Source: RBG-16-64-43 sp035288225 (lineage in GTDB: Bacteria > Chloroflexota > Anaerolineae > Anaerolineales > RBG-16-64-43). Taken from it: a stretch of DNA of 22,527 nt. Positions 5,587 through 13,862 of this stretch are shown here, one piece after another. The translations under genes and the position numbers were made by a program. Numbering within the stretch: position 1 is the stretch's first letter; every line of letters begins with the position of its first letter. The notes under the pieces were generated by a model. The model did no database searches. It saw nothing but the letters and a program-made list of their open reading frames with translations, and was not told where the DNA came from. The DNA lies in assembly GCA_035288225.1 (NCBI GenBank), contig DATEAT010000105.1:1-22527 (forward strand). Reading direction: 5' to 3'.

Positions 5587-7041
5587 CTAGACCACCAGCA
5601 GTTTCTCCAAGATGCTTGCGGTTTCCTGCGGGTTGGCCTTGCCGCGCGATTTCTTCATCACTTGCCCTACAAACCATTGCAACAGGGTGGTCTTGCCCGC
5701 CCGGTACTGCGCTGCCTGCTCAGGGTTTTCCGCAATCGCCTGACGGCAATAATCCTCAAGCGCGGCCGCGCCGGAGATCTGCGCCAGCCCTTCGCGTTCG
5801 ACAATCGCTCGCGGGGGTGTACCCGAAGCGATAACCTTCTCCAGCAGGGCCTTGCCTGTGGCCAGCGTTACTGTCGCCGAATCCACCAGCGTGAGGATCT
5901 CGGCCAGATGCGCCGGGGTCAGGCCTGCCAGGGCAGCCGTCAGCGGCTGGCCGCCCTGCTGCGGATGTTCGCGCACGAGCCGCAGCACGTCATTCATCAT
6001 CCAGTTCGAGACGCGCTTGGCCTCGCCGCTGTACGCCTTGGCCGCGGCCTCGAAGTATTCCGACAGCGAGCGCTCCTCGGTGAGGATTTCGGCGTCGTAC
6101 TCGGGCAATTGATACTCTCGCACGAAGCGCGCACGCCGTTCGAGCGGCAGTTCGGGCATCGCCTCCAGCAGGCGTGCACGCCAGGCCTCATCCAGCCGGA
6201 TCGGCAGGAGATCGGGTTCTCGGAAGTAGCGGTAGTCGCCCTCGGTCTCTTTTGCGCGCATCTTGCGCAGCATGCCCGCGTCTTCATCCCACTCCAGCGT
6301 CCACGCCTCTACCGGCCGGCCAGCCTCGACCTCACGCACCTGGCGTTGGATTTCCTTGGCAATGGCATCCCGCACAGCCTCGATGGAGTTGACATTCTTG
6401 ATCTCGGTCTTGGGGTTAAGATAGGCCGCGCCGGCCGGGCGGATCGAGACATTCGCGTCGCAACGCAACTGGGCGCGCTCCATGTTGGCTTCCGAGGTAT
6501 CCAACCAACGCAAGAGTTGGCGCAGACGGATGAGATACTGGGCTGCCTCATCGGCTGAGCGCAGGTCCGGCCCGGTGACCATTTCCACCAGCGGTACACC
6601 GCAGCGATTCATGTCCACGTAGCGCTGCCCGCCGGCCAACTTCGTCTTGCCCGCATCCTCTTCCAGATGCAATTTGTGAATCGTCAGGTGGCGCGTCGCC
6701 CCGCCGGGCATCGGCAAGTCGAAGTATCCGCCGCGTGCCAGTGGCTCATCGTACTGGCTGATCTGGTAGCCTTTGGGCAAGTCCGGGTAGAAGTAGTTCT
6801 TGCGGGCAAAGTAGGATGTCTCCGCGATCGTCGCATGCACGGCCGCCGCCAGTCGAACAGCCTTCTCCACGACGGCGCGATTGAGCACCGGCAGAACGCC
6901 CGGCAAACCGCAACACACCGGGCAGATGTTCGTGTTCGGCGGCTGGCCCCAACTGTCGGCCCGGCAGCGGCAGAAGATTTTCGACTCGGTGGAGAGCTGG
7001 ATATGCGTCTCCAACCCGATGACGACTTCCCATTCCGCCAT
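5587..7041 (-). CDS. gatB: Asp/Glu-tRNA amidotransferase subunit B
   Basis: GatB is the kinase-like, tRNA-binding subunit of GatCAB, which converts Glu-tRNA(Gln) and/or Asp-tRNA(Asn) to the amide form. The 484 residues match the family. Visible features are the zinc cysteines C24/C26 and C40/C43, the signature YPDLPKGYQISQYD, HLEEDAGKT and DMNRCGVPLVE in the catalytic domain, and the C-terminal GatB/YqeY domain ending in GQVMKKSRGKANP. ATG 7041 follows AAGGAGC, which overlaps the end of the glycosyltransferase gene; the gap is nine bases. It is separated from gatA by the glycosyltransferase, so the order is gatC-gatA-X-gatB. Its presence suggests that glutaminyl- or asparaginyl-tRNA is made indirectly here. 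Confidence 0.97.
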   Translation of the reverse strand: MAEWEVVIGLETHIQLSTESKIFCRCRADSWGQPPNTNICPVCCGLPGVLPVLNRAVVEKAVRLAAAVHATIAETSYFARKNYFYPDLPKGYQISQYDEPLARGGYFDLPMPGGATRHLTIHKLHLEEDAGKTKLAGGQRYVDMNRCGVPLVEMVTGPDLRSADEAAQYLIRLRQLLRWLDTSEANMERAQLRCDANVSIRPAGAAYLNPKTEIKNVNSIEAVRDAIAKEIQRQVREVEAGRPVEAWTLEWDEDAGMLRKMRAKETEGDYRYFREPDLLPIRLDEAWRARLLEAMPELPLERRARFVREYQLPEYDAEILTEERSLSEYFEAAAKAYSGEAKRVSNWMMNDVLRLVREHPQQGGQPLTAALAGLTPAHLAEILTLVDSATVTLATGKALLEKVIASGTPPRAIVEREGLAQISGAAALEDYCRQAIAENPEQAAQYRAGKTTLLQWFVGQVMKKSRGKANPQETASILEKLLVV

Positions 7042-7050
7042 GCTTGCTCC

Positions 7051-8379
7051 TTATGCCACGCGCGCCGCAGGACGCGCGCGCCGCCCGGCCAGAAGCCACG
7101 CACCCACGATGACCGTCCACACCATGAGCGATTCGAAAGGCGCACCGTAACGCGGGTTCTCGCCGTACTCGACCAGGGCTTGTGACAGCGACCCGGCTAA
7201 CACGATCATCCAGCCGCCCAGCAGCACGGGCTCAATGCCCTCCAGTTTGCGCATGACCCAGCGGACAGTCCAGACCGCGCCCATCACAAGAAAGACGAAG
7301 TTCACGCCGAGCAGCATCGCGCGTTCTATGTTCCACGAATTGCGCACGATCGACATCAGCACGTGAGGGTGGATCAGGTCGAGGTCCCAATAGACGGGCA
7401 CTTTCCAGAAGCCAATCCACGACTGAACGACATTGCCGAGGTACAGCACCGGGTGGGCCACGATGAGCTTGAGGGAGATTTCCGTGAGCAGGCGCGAGAG
7501 GCCGGAATAGTCGACGTCGGCCGCGCGGCTCAAGTCGAAAAAGGCGGCCCACACGGTCATGGCATGGTTGCCGGTTGCCGCCACACGCGCCGCGCGGTGC
7601 TCGAGGTAGATGTCGCGCACGGCCGCGTACTTGTCGGGCGCGTATTCCATGAAGTTGCCGACCATGTTGCTGAGCGAATAGCCGGTCAGCGAAGTCGGTC
7701 CAAAGTAGCCCGCCGTACGCCAATTGATAAAGCTCCAGCCAAGGACCAGCATCACGATGGGCATTGTGAGAAGAGCCAGCGCGGCCACCCTTGCACCCCA
7801 CGGCTGGGCTCGTCGGCGCAGCCACGCCAGAGGAATCAGCACCGCGCTCCAGAAGAGCATCTGCGGCCGGGTGAGCGCCAACAGGCCGGCCAGCACTCCG
7901 AGCACCAACTCTGTCCATGGCCAGCGCTCCTCGGCGCGGAAGCGCAAGAAAAGCAGCGTCAGGCTCGCGGCAAAGAGGAAGGTGGTTGTCGTCTCGGAGA
8001 GAATCATGCCCTCGAAGAACAACTGCGCCAGGTTGAGCGAGTGCGCTGCCCCTGCGAGAAAGGCCAGCCATGCCCGGCCTGTGAGGCGCCAGGTGACGAG
8101 GAACAACATGGCCGAGACGGCCAGCCCCATGGTCGACTGCGCCGCCCATACCGCGCGCTCATCGAGTTGGAGCAGCGCAATCAGGCCGGGATAAACCGGC
8201 GGACGAGTCGCATCGTTGCCGTGCAATGTGAGGCTGTGAAGCAGGCGCGCAATGTTGAGATACGACTGCGTATCGGAGTCATGGGCCGGTGCATAGACAA
8301 AGGCCATGCCCAGTCGCAGGGCAAGTGCCAGCGTCATCAACGCGAAGAACCACCCGCGCCATGCGGCGGCACGTTGCAC
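7051..8379 (-). CDS. Polytopic membrane glycosyltransferase (PMT/ArnT-like, GT-C)
   Basis: A 442-residue integral membrane protein with about ten hydrophobic segments. The first transmembrane helix (about 10-28) is followed by an outside loop with Asp34 and Asp36 in HDSDTQSYLNIA, the position of the catalytic acid in GT-C enzymes. TRPPVYPGLIALL (58-70) is the usual continuation in PMT-like proteins. Such enzymes move a sugar from a polyprenyl-phosphate carrier to protein, lipid or glycan outside the membrane; donor and acceptor are unknown. It starts with GTG four bases after the gatA stop, and its stop lies nine bases before gatB. It is therefore embedded in the gat operon with no obvious functional link. 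The C-terminus is basic (RRARPAARVA). Confidence 0.82.
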   Translation of the reverse strand: MQRAAAWRGWFFALMTLALALRLGMAFVYAPAHDSDTQSYLNIARLLHSLTLHGNDATRPPVYPGLIALLQLDERAVWAAQSTMGLAVSAMLFLVTWRLTGRAWLAFLAGAAHSLNLAQLFFEGMILSETTTTFLFAASLTLLFLRFRAEERWPWTELVLGVLAGLLALTRPQMLFWSAVLIPLAWLRRRAQPWGARVAALALLTMPIVMLVLGWSFINWRTAGYFGPTSLTGYSLSNMVGNFMEYAPDKYAAVRDIYLEHRAARVAATGNHAMTVWAAFFDLSRAADVDYSGLSRLLTEISLKLIVAHPVLYLGNVVQSWIGFWKVPVYWDLDLIHPHVLMSIVRNSWNIERAMLLGVNFVFLVMGAVWTVRWVMRKLEGIEPVLLGGWMIVLAGSLSQALVEYGENPRYGAPFESLMVWTVIVGAWLLAGRRARPAARVA

Positions 8380-8383
8380 TCGC

Positions 8384-9988
8384 CTACCCCCCGCCCAACA
8401 CTTTGGGTCGCGCCGATCGCCAGGCCTCGGCCGGTGTGCTCATCTCATAGGCTCGCCCGATGCGGAACAGGCGCGCCTCGTCAAAATCGCGGCCCATGAA
8501 TTGAATGCCGATCGGCATCCCGCCCCGGTCGAGCCCGGCCGGGATCGAGAGCGCCGGCACGCCGGCATGGTTCGCGGGTACGGTGAGCAGGTCTGCGTAC
8601 TGCATCAGCACCGAGTTGCCGTACAGCGCGCCGAGCTCGAACGCAGTGGTTGGGGTGGTTGCGGCAAGCAATGCGTCGAGGCGGTGAGCGCCCGCTGCGT
8701 CGAAAGCCGCCTCGAAATCGCGGCGGATGAGCGTGCGCACGCGCAGCGCGCGCTGGTAGTAGTGCTTCTCATACTGCGCGGCCGACACATACATACCCAT
8801 CAGGATTCGCAGCTTGGGCTGCACCCCGAACGCCTCGCCGCGCGAGGCACGGTACATCTCGCGCAGGTCGGCCATGGGCCTCGCGGTGCGGTGCCCGTAT
8901 TTGACCCCGTCATAGCGGTGCAAGTTGGAGGCAGCCTCCACACGCGCGACGACGAAGTAGGCGGGAATACCGTAGCGCGTGTTGGGCATGGGCACGTTCT
9001 CGACGATCTCGGCGCCGGCACCCGCCAGCCGCTGCGCGGCATCGAGCACGGCCGCCTTCACCTGCGGGTCAATCTCCTGCTCGCGAAATTCACCGGTCTT
9101 CGCATCTGGATACTGAAAGCGGAAGTAGTCCGGCGAGAGGCCGATGCGCATCCCGCGCACGCCCGCTTCCAGTTCGGCCAGATAATCCGGCACAGGCACA
9201 GTGGCGGCCGTGCCATCCTGGGCGTCGGGGCCGGCCATGGCGCCTAACATGAGGGCCGAGTCGGTCACATCGCGCGTGAGGGGGCCGACGCAATCGATGG
9301 AAGAGGCAAACGCGATCAGCCCATAGCGACTGACGCGGCCGTAGGTGGGCTTGAGCCCCACCACGCCGCAGAATGCGGCCGGCTGACGGATTGAACCGGC
9401 GGTGTCAGTGCCGAGCGAGAGGACGGCCTCGCCCGCGGCCACCGCCGCCGCGCTGCCGCCCGATGAGCCGCCCGGCACGCGGGATGGATCCCACGGGTTG
9501 CCGACCGGCGGCTGGAAGGCCGATGACTCATTCGAGGATCCGTAGGTGTACTCATCCAAATTGACTTTACCCAGCACCACCGCGCCGGCCGCCTCCAGCC
9601 GGGTCACGCTGGTGGCGCTGTAGGGCGCCACGAAGTGCTCGAGCATGCGCGAGGCCGCCGTGGAAGGCGTGCCCTCGACACAGAAGATGTCTTTGACGGC
9701 CAGCGGCACGCCCGCCAGCGTGCCCAGCGCCTCGCCTCGCGAGCGCGCCTGGTCGATGGCGCGAGCTCGTTCTCGTGCTCGCTCGGCCTGCAGTGAGATG
9801 TAGGCATGCACGTGACGGCGATCCTCGGCCTGCTCCTCGGCCGAAGGCTGATAGGGAGCAGTCCTCGGCGCCCGGCCTTCCACCTGCGCAATGCGGGCCA
9901 GAACCGAATCGAGAACCGCCTCGGCACTCGTCTCGCCGCGCCGCAGGCGGCCCACCAACTCGTGCGCCGTCAGATCACAGAGTTGCAT
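8384..9988 (-). CDS. gatA: Asp/Glu-tRNA amidotransferase subunit A
   Basis: GatA is the glutaminase of GatCAB, releasing ammonia from glutamine for transamidation. The amidase triad is Lys99 in PLAVKDIF, Ser175 in PGGSSGGSAA and nucleophile Ser199 in GTDTAGSIRQPAAFCG; spacing Ser175-Ser199 is 24, as in the family. At 534 residues it is about 50 longer than typical GatA. The extra length includes a segment near 39-60, between the N-terminal helix and VHAYISL, and a stretch with YPDAKTGEF before the DPQV helix. The frame is open to 10147, but ATG 9988 follows GAGGTG overlapping the gatC stop, and MQLCDLTAHEL is the family start. It is coupled to gatC and precedes the glycosyltransferase. Confidence 0.97.
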   Translation of the reverse strand: MQLCDLTAHELVGRLRRGETSAEAVLDSVLARIAQVEGRAPRTAPYQPSAEEQAEDRRHVHAYISLQAERARERARAIDQARSRGEALGTLAGVPLAVKDIFCVEGTPSTAASRMLEHFVAPYSATSVTRLEAAGAVVLGKVNLDEYTYGSSNESSAFQPPVGNPWDPSRVPGGSSGGSAAAVAAGEAVLSLGTDTAGSIRQPAAFCGVVGLKPTYGRVSRYGLIAFASSIDCVGPLTRDVTDSALMLGAMAGPDAQDGTAATVPVPDYLAELEAGVRGMRIGLSPDYFRFQYPDAKTGEFREQEIDPQVKAAVLDAAQRLAGAGAEIVENVPMPNTRYGIPAYFVVARVEAASNLHRYDGVKYGHRTARPMADLREMYRASRGEAFGVQPKLRILMGMYVSAAQYEKHYYQRALRVRTLIRRDFEAAFDAAGAHRLDALLAATTPTTAFELGALYGNSVLMQYADLLTVPANHAGVPALSIPAGLDRGGMPIGIQFMGRDFDEARLFRIGRAYEMSTPAEAWRSARPKVLGGG

Positions 9989-9995
9989 GCGCACC

Positions 9996-10316
9996 TCACG
10001 CCAGATCGGTATGCGGAATGTCGGGAACCCGGTAGTAGCCGTCCTCCGATTGGGGGGCTTGCTCCAAGATGCGTTCGGGCCCCGGGTAGGGCCGCGCGGC
10101 GTCCTCGCCAGGCGGCGGGCTGATGGCCGCAGAATATGGAACACCATGCGAGGTAATCGGCGTGTCCTCGGGCAGGTCGATCGCCTCGAGTTCGTGGATG
10201 ATCTCTAGCTGTTTGTTGAGTTGCCCGCGCAGGTAAGCCGCCTCGCTTTCCTGCAGTTCGAGCGCGGCAAGTTCCACCAAATGGGCAAACAGCTCGGGGG
10301 TTATCTCTTCGTTCAT
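9996..10316 (-). CDS. gatC: Asp/Glu-tRNA amidotransferase subunit C
   Basis: The 106-residue GatC is the small belt that wraps GatA and stabilises its contact with GatB. The N-terminal two helices, ITPELFAHLVELAALELQE and a second leucine-rich stretch ending EAIDLPEDTPI, match the family. The C-terminal YYRVPDIP is the usual end strand. ATG 10316 follows GGAGG at good spacing. It is the first gene of the operon, about 17 bases after the predicted transcription start, and its stop lies seven bases before gatA. Confidence 0.93.
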   Translation of the reverse strand: MNEEITPELFAHLVELAALELQESEAAYLRGQLNKQLEIIHELEAIDLPEDTPITSHGVPYSAAISPPPGEDAARPYPGPERILEQAPQSEDGYYRVPDIPHTDLA

Positions 10317-10339
10317 CCCACCTCCGGGTCGGCGAGGTC

Positions 10340-10368
10340 ATTGTACCCGTGCCCCCGGAGGCGGTCAA
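10340..10368 (-). promoter_or_regulatory. Promoter of the gatC-gatA-GT-gatB-GNAT operon
   Basis: On the minus strand TTGACC (10368-10363) and TACAAT (10345-10340) are separated by exactly 17 bp, a near-consensus sigma-70 promoter. Transcription would begin near 10333, leaving a leader of about 17 bases that is mostly ribosome binding site. Confidence 0.8.
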
Positions 10369-10408
10369 AACACGGGCCGCCGCGTGCGAACTCCGCATGT
10401 GCCTGCGC

Positions 10409-10414
10409 TATAAT
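10409..10414 (+). promoter_or_regulatory. -10 box of the acyl-CoA dehydrogenase operon
   Basis: A perfect TATAAT lies 35 bases before the acyl-CoA dehydrogenase ATG. No good -35 is visible: the best positions near 10385-10391 read TGCGAAC. Either an activator is needed or another sigma factor is used. It is back to back with the gat promoter, whose -35 is about 40 bp away. Transcription would start near 10421. Confidence 0.55.
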
Positions 10415-10449
10415 CCATGCACCACGCACGTTGCTTCTGGGAGGAGGCT

Positions 10450-11637
10450 ATGACATCTGCCGAGCGTACTGCATCCGGTCCGTGCCTCACGCTCCTGCCC
10501 GAGCACGAAATGATCCGCCAGGCCGCTCGCGACTTTGCCCGCAGCGAAATCGCACCCATCGCCGCCCACTTCGACGAAACTGGCGAGTTCCCCCACGATA
10601 CGATCCGCAAGATGGGCAAGCAGGGCTTCATGGGGATCGAGGTGCCCGAGGCCTATGGCGGCTCCGGGCTGGATTCGATCGCCTACGTCCTGGCCATGGA
10701 AGAGATCTGCAAGGTTGATGCAGCCCATGGCACGATCATGTCGGTCAACAACTCGCTCTTCTGCCACGGGCTGCTCAAGTTCGGCACCGAGGCGCAGAAG
10801 CACAAATTCATCACGCCGGTCGCCACAGGCGAGAAGATCGGCGCCTATTCGCTCACTGAGCCGATGTCCGGCTCCGATTCGGCCACCATGAAAACCCGCG
10901 CCGTGCGCGAGGGCGAGGTGTACGTGATCAACGGCCGCAAGTCGTGGGTCACCTCCGCTCCCGTGGCGGAATTCATCGTCGTCTTCACCACCACCGACCC
11001 GGCCAAGAAGCACCGCGGGATCACTGCCTTCGTGGTCGAAACGGATAAGCCGGGGTTCGAGCGCGGCAAGAAGGAACCCAAGCTAGGCATCCGCGCCAGC
11101 GCCACCAGCGAGATCTTGTTCGACAACTACCGCTGCCCGGTGGAGAACCGTCTGGGCGAAGAAGGCGAGGGGTTCAAGATCGCAATGACCGTGCTCGACG
11201 CGGGCCGTATCGGCATTGCATCCCAGGCGCTGGGCATCGCCGAAGCGGCCTACGAGGCCAGCCTGGAGTATGCGCGCGAGCGGGAGGCCTTCGGTCAGAA
11301 GATCGGCGAATTCCAGGGCACCCAGTGGAAACTGGCCGACATGAAAACACGTATTGAGGCCTCGCGCCTGCTGATCTATCAGGCGGCTCTGGCCAAGATG
11401 GCCAGCCGCGAAACCGGCCAACGATATACCCTGGAGGCCTCGATGGCCAAGCTGTTTGCTTCCGAGACGGCTATGTTCTGTGCCCACCAAGCGGTGCAGA
11501 TACACGCCGGCATGGGCTACAGTAAGGAACTGCCGGTCGAACGCTATTTTCGCGACGCCAAGATCACCGAGATATATGAAGGAACAAGCGAGATTCAGCG
11601 GTTGGTGATCGCGCGCGGCGAACTCGGACTGCGTTAG
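10450..11637 (+). CDS. Acyl-CoA dehydrogenase, short-chain/butyryl-CoA type
   Basis: A 395-residue FAD enzyme that makes the trans-2 double bond in acyl-CoA and passes electrons to ETF. Family motifs include GGSGLD, AYSLTEPMSGSD, KSWVTSAP, GIRASATSEI, LDAGRIGIASQALGIA and YAREREAFGQKI. The catalytic base is Glu377 in IYEGTSEIQRLVIAR, the position used by short- and medium-chain members rather than isovaleryl-CoA dehydrogenase. Length is standard. ATG 10450 is set by GGAGG (10440-10444) five bases upstream; an earlier ATG at 10417 lacks one. It opens the long plus-strand operon. The next gene starts five bases after its stop. The substrate may be butyryl-CoA or a branched acyl-CoA yielding propionyl-CoA; this cannot be decided here. 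Confidence 0.94.
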   Translation: MTSAERTASGPCLTLLPEHEMIRQAARDFARSEIAPIAAHFDETGEFPHDTIRKMGKQGFMGIEVPEAYGGSGLDSIAYVLAMEEICKVDAAHGTIMSVNNSLFCHGLLKFGTEAQKHKFITPVATGEKIGAYSLTEPMSGSDSATMKTRAVREGEVYVINGRKSWVTSAPVAEFIVVFTTTDPAKKHRGITAFVVETDKPGFERGKKEPKLGIRASATSEILFDNYRCPVENRLGEEGEGFKIAMTVLDAGRIGIASQALGIAEAAYEASLEYAREREAFGQKIGEFQGTQWKLADMKTRIEASRLLIYQAALAKMASRETGQRYTLEASMAKLFASETAMFCAHQAVQIHAGMGYSKELPVERYFRDAKITEIYEGTSEIQRLVIARGELGLR

Positions 11638-11642
11638 CCACG

Positions 11643-13820
11643 ATGAATTCACTCACGGCGGGCCTGCTGACGCTGGGTGCGGCGGTCATCCTCGACGCCG
11701 GGCTGATCCTTGCCTGGCGGTGGCTGCGCGCGCGCCGCGCCGTTCGCGGCCTGCACGCCGCGCCCGCGGACCTGCCCGCGAGCGAACCTGGGCGAGCCGC
11801 ATCGCCGCCGCCCCCTGCGAGTCCCATCGCGGGCGCGGCGGCGGCCGCGCTCGACGATGAGCAGGCGCCCTCAGACCCGCCCCGGCTGGCATGGCTTCGC
11901 CCGGAGGCGGTGATGCTCAGCGCGGGGGCCGTGCTCACTGTTTTCGGGCAGGTGTTGTTGCGCAAGGTCATCCCCACGCTGCTGTGGGCGCCGCTCGCCG
12001 TGATCGCCCTGGGCCTCGTGCTCTTCCTGGGCGGCGGATATCTTGCCGAGCGCGGCCCGCGGCGCGCGCGGCCGGTGCCCGCACTTGCGGCGGTGACCCA
12101 CTGGCTGCGCGTCTCGCCCGCGCAGATGGTGTGCCTCCTGCTGGTCCCCGTCTTCGGTCTGGTCGCTGCGCTCGCCGCAGGCGATGGAGCTCTCATGACC
12201 CAGCCCACGGTGGCCATGCTGACCTGGGGTCTGGGCGTGGTGATGATCGGCCTTGGCAGTTGGCCGCACGAGGTCCCTCGCTGGAAGCCACGCTGGAAGA
12301 TCATGGGGGTGGCGCTCGGCCTCTTCGTGGGGGCTCTGCTGATCCGCGCTATTGCCACCGACCGCATTCCGATCATCCTGACCGGCGATGAAGGCTCGGC
12401 CGGGATGAGCGCGGTGGAATTTGCCCGCGGGGCGCAAGACAACCCCTTCATCATGGGCTGGTACTCGTTTCCCTCTTTGTACTTCCTGCTGCAATCGTTT
12501 TCAGTGCGCGTGCTGGGTAACACCATCGAAGCCATCCGTCTGCCCTCGGCCTTCGCGGGCGCGCTCACAGTGGCCGCGTTGTACCTGGTGGCGCGTCCGA
12601 TGTTCGGCAACCGCACTGCGTTCATGGCCGCGCTGTTCCTGGGCGGGCTGCATTTCCACAATCACTTCAGCCGCATTGCGCTCAATAACATTTGGGATGG
12701 CCTGGGTTACGTCGTCATCTTAGGCGCGTTCAGTCACGGCTGGCGCACCGGCCGCCGCGCTTCTTTTATTCTGGGCGGGCTGGCCCTCGGCCTGATGCAA
12801 TACTTCTATGCCAGCAGCCGCATGTTGTTCGCGCTCCTCCCACTGTGGCTCGTCATCGCCGTGCTGCTCGATCGCAAGCGGCTGCGCCCGCTCCTGCCGC
12901 ACCTGGCTCTCGGCGCACTGGCTGCGGCCGCCGTGGCCTTCCCACTGGGCATGTTCTATCTGCGTTACCCCAACGAATTCGTCGCTCCACTCAGCCGCTT
13001 CTCGATTCTGGGCGATTGGATGGAGAAGGAAGTGGTGATCGCCGGTCAACCCGTGGCGAACATCGTGCTTCGCCAGCTCAGCCTGGGCTTTCAGGCGTAT
13101 ACTGCCACGCCGCTGCGTCACTGGTACACGCCCGATGTACCTATACTGCGCGATCTCCCCGCAGCCTTCTTTCTCCTGGGCGCGGCTCTGATGTTGCTGC
13201 GTTTGCGCGATGAACGGGTTTGGCTGGTGGCGTTGTGGCTCGTCGCGTTCGGTGTGGCGGGCGGCCTGAGCGAAAGCACCCCTGCTGCGCAGCGCTATGT
13301 CGCCGCGGCACCGGCGGCCTGCCTTGTGCTGGCTTACGGCCTGGATCGACTCGCGGAGTGGCTCGCGCGCCTGTGGCCGCGCGCACGCCCGTACGCCGGA
13401 TTGGCCGTGGTGGGCTTGGTGGCGGTGCTCGCTCTCGACGACCTGCGCTTCTATTACATCGAATACACGCGCACGAGCGATTTTGGCGGCGACAACGGCA
13501 TGGTTGCGCAACGTTTGGCCGAGCATTTGCGCTACGAACCAGCCTCGGCGCACGTCGCCTTTTTCGGGACACCGCGCATGGGGTACTACTCAATCCCCAG
13601 CCTGCAGTACCTGGTTCCCCAGATTGCCGGCAGTGACATGAACGAGCCATGGGGATCGCCGGAAAACCCTCCCTTGGCAGGACACCCACTGATCTTCGTC
13701 TTCTTGCCGGAACACGAATCCGACCTGGATGCCGTTCGCACGGCCTTCCCCGGCGGACAGTTACTCGAGGAACCTTCGCGCACCGGATCCATACTGTTTT
13801 GGATTTACCGCGTGCCGTGA
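11643..13820 (+). CDS. Large membrane glycosyltransferase, GT39/PMT_2-like
   Basis: A 725-residue polytopic membrane protein. Residues 1-26 form one helix, then comes an Ala/Pro-rich linker (about 38-80), then several more helices (about 90-230) before the usual PMT_2 start. The catalytic acid loop is LTGDEGSAGMSAVEFA with Asp249/Glu250, and HFHNHFSRIALNNIWD (337-352) is the second signature region. A soluble C-terminal part (about 600-725) follows the last helix. It probably transfers a lipid-linked sugar at the outer face; the substrate is unknown. The roughly 240-residue N-terminal membrane extension is unusual. It starts five bases after the acyl-CoA dehydrogenase stop, so both are on one transcript. 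Its link to acyl-CoA metabolism is unexplained. Confidence 0.82.
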   Translation: MNSLTAGLLTLGAAVILDAGLILAWRWLRARRAVRGLHAAPADLPASEPGRAASPPPPASPIAGAAAAALDDEQAPSDPPRLAWLRPEAVMLSAGAVLTVFGQVLLRKVIPTLLWAPLAVIALGLVLFLGGGYLAERGPRRARPVPALAAVTHWLRVSPAQMVCLLLVPVFGLVAALAAGDGALMTQPTVAMLTWGLGVVMIGLGSWPHEVPRWKPRWKIMGVALGLFVGALLIRAIATDRIPIILTGDEGSAGMSAVEFARGAQDNPFIMGWYSFPSLYFLLQSFSVRVLGNTIEAIRLPSAFAGALTVAALYLVARPMFGNRTAFMAALFLGGLHFHNHFSRIALNNIWDGLGYVVILGAFSHGWRTGRRASFILGGLALGLMQYFYASSRMLFALLPLWLVIAVLLDRKRLRPLLPHLALGALAAAAVAFPLGMFYLRYPNEFVAPLSRFSILGDWMEKEVVIAGQPVANIVLRQLSLGFQAYTATPLRHWYTPDVPILRDLPAAFFLLGAALMLLRLRDERVWLVALWLVAFGVAGGLSESTPAAQRYVAAAPAACLVLAYGLDRLAEWLARLWPRARPYAGLAVVGLVAVLALDDLRFYYIEYTRTSDFGGDNGMVAQRLAEHLRYEPASAHVAFFGTPRMGYYSIPSLQYLVPQIAGSDMNEPWGSPENPPLAGHPLIFVFLPEHESDLDAVRTAFPGGQLLEEPSRTGSILFWIYRVP

Positions 13821-13862
13821 CGGCGGGTTATGGACCCTACCTCGCCTGGGAGACGTAACGGA

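Noticed and set aside
5002..6558. Long plus-strand open frame (518 codons) opposite gatB and the GNAT gene
   Set aside because: It is antisense to two clearly conserved proteins, its translation is rich in Arg, Gln and His with no recognisable domain, and it is explained by high GC.
7363..8499. Plus-strand open frame (378 codons) opposite the glycosyltransferase in the gat operon
   Set aside because: The composition is low-complexity and charged, with no motif; the minus-strand product has clear membrane helices and GT-C motifs.
11564..12661. Minus-strand open frame (365 codons) opposite the large glycosyltransferase
   Set aside because: The product is Arg/Ser/Pro-rich antisense translation without a fold or start signal.
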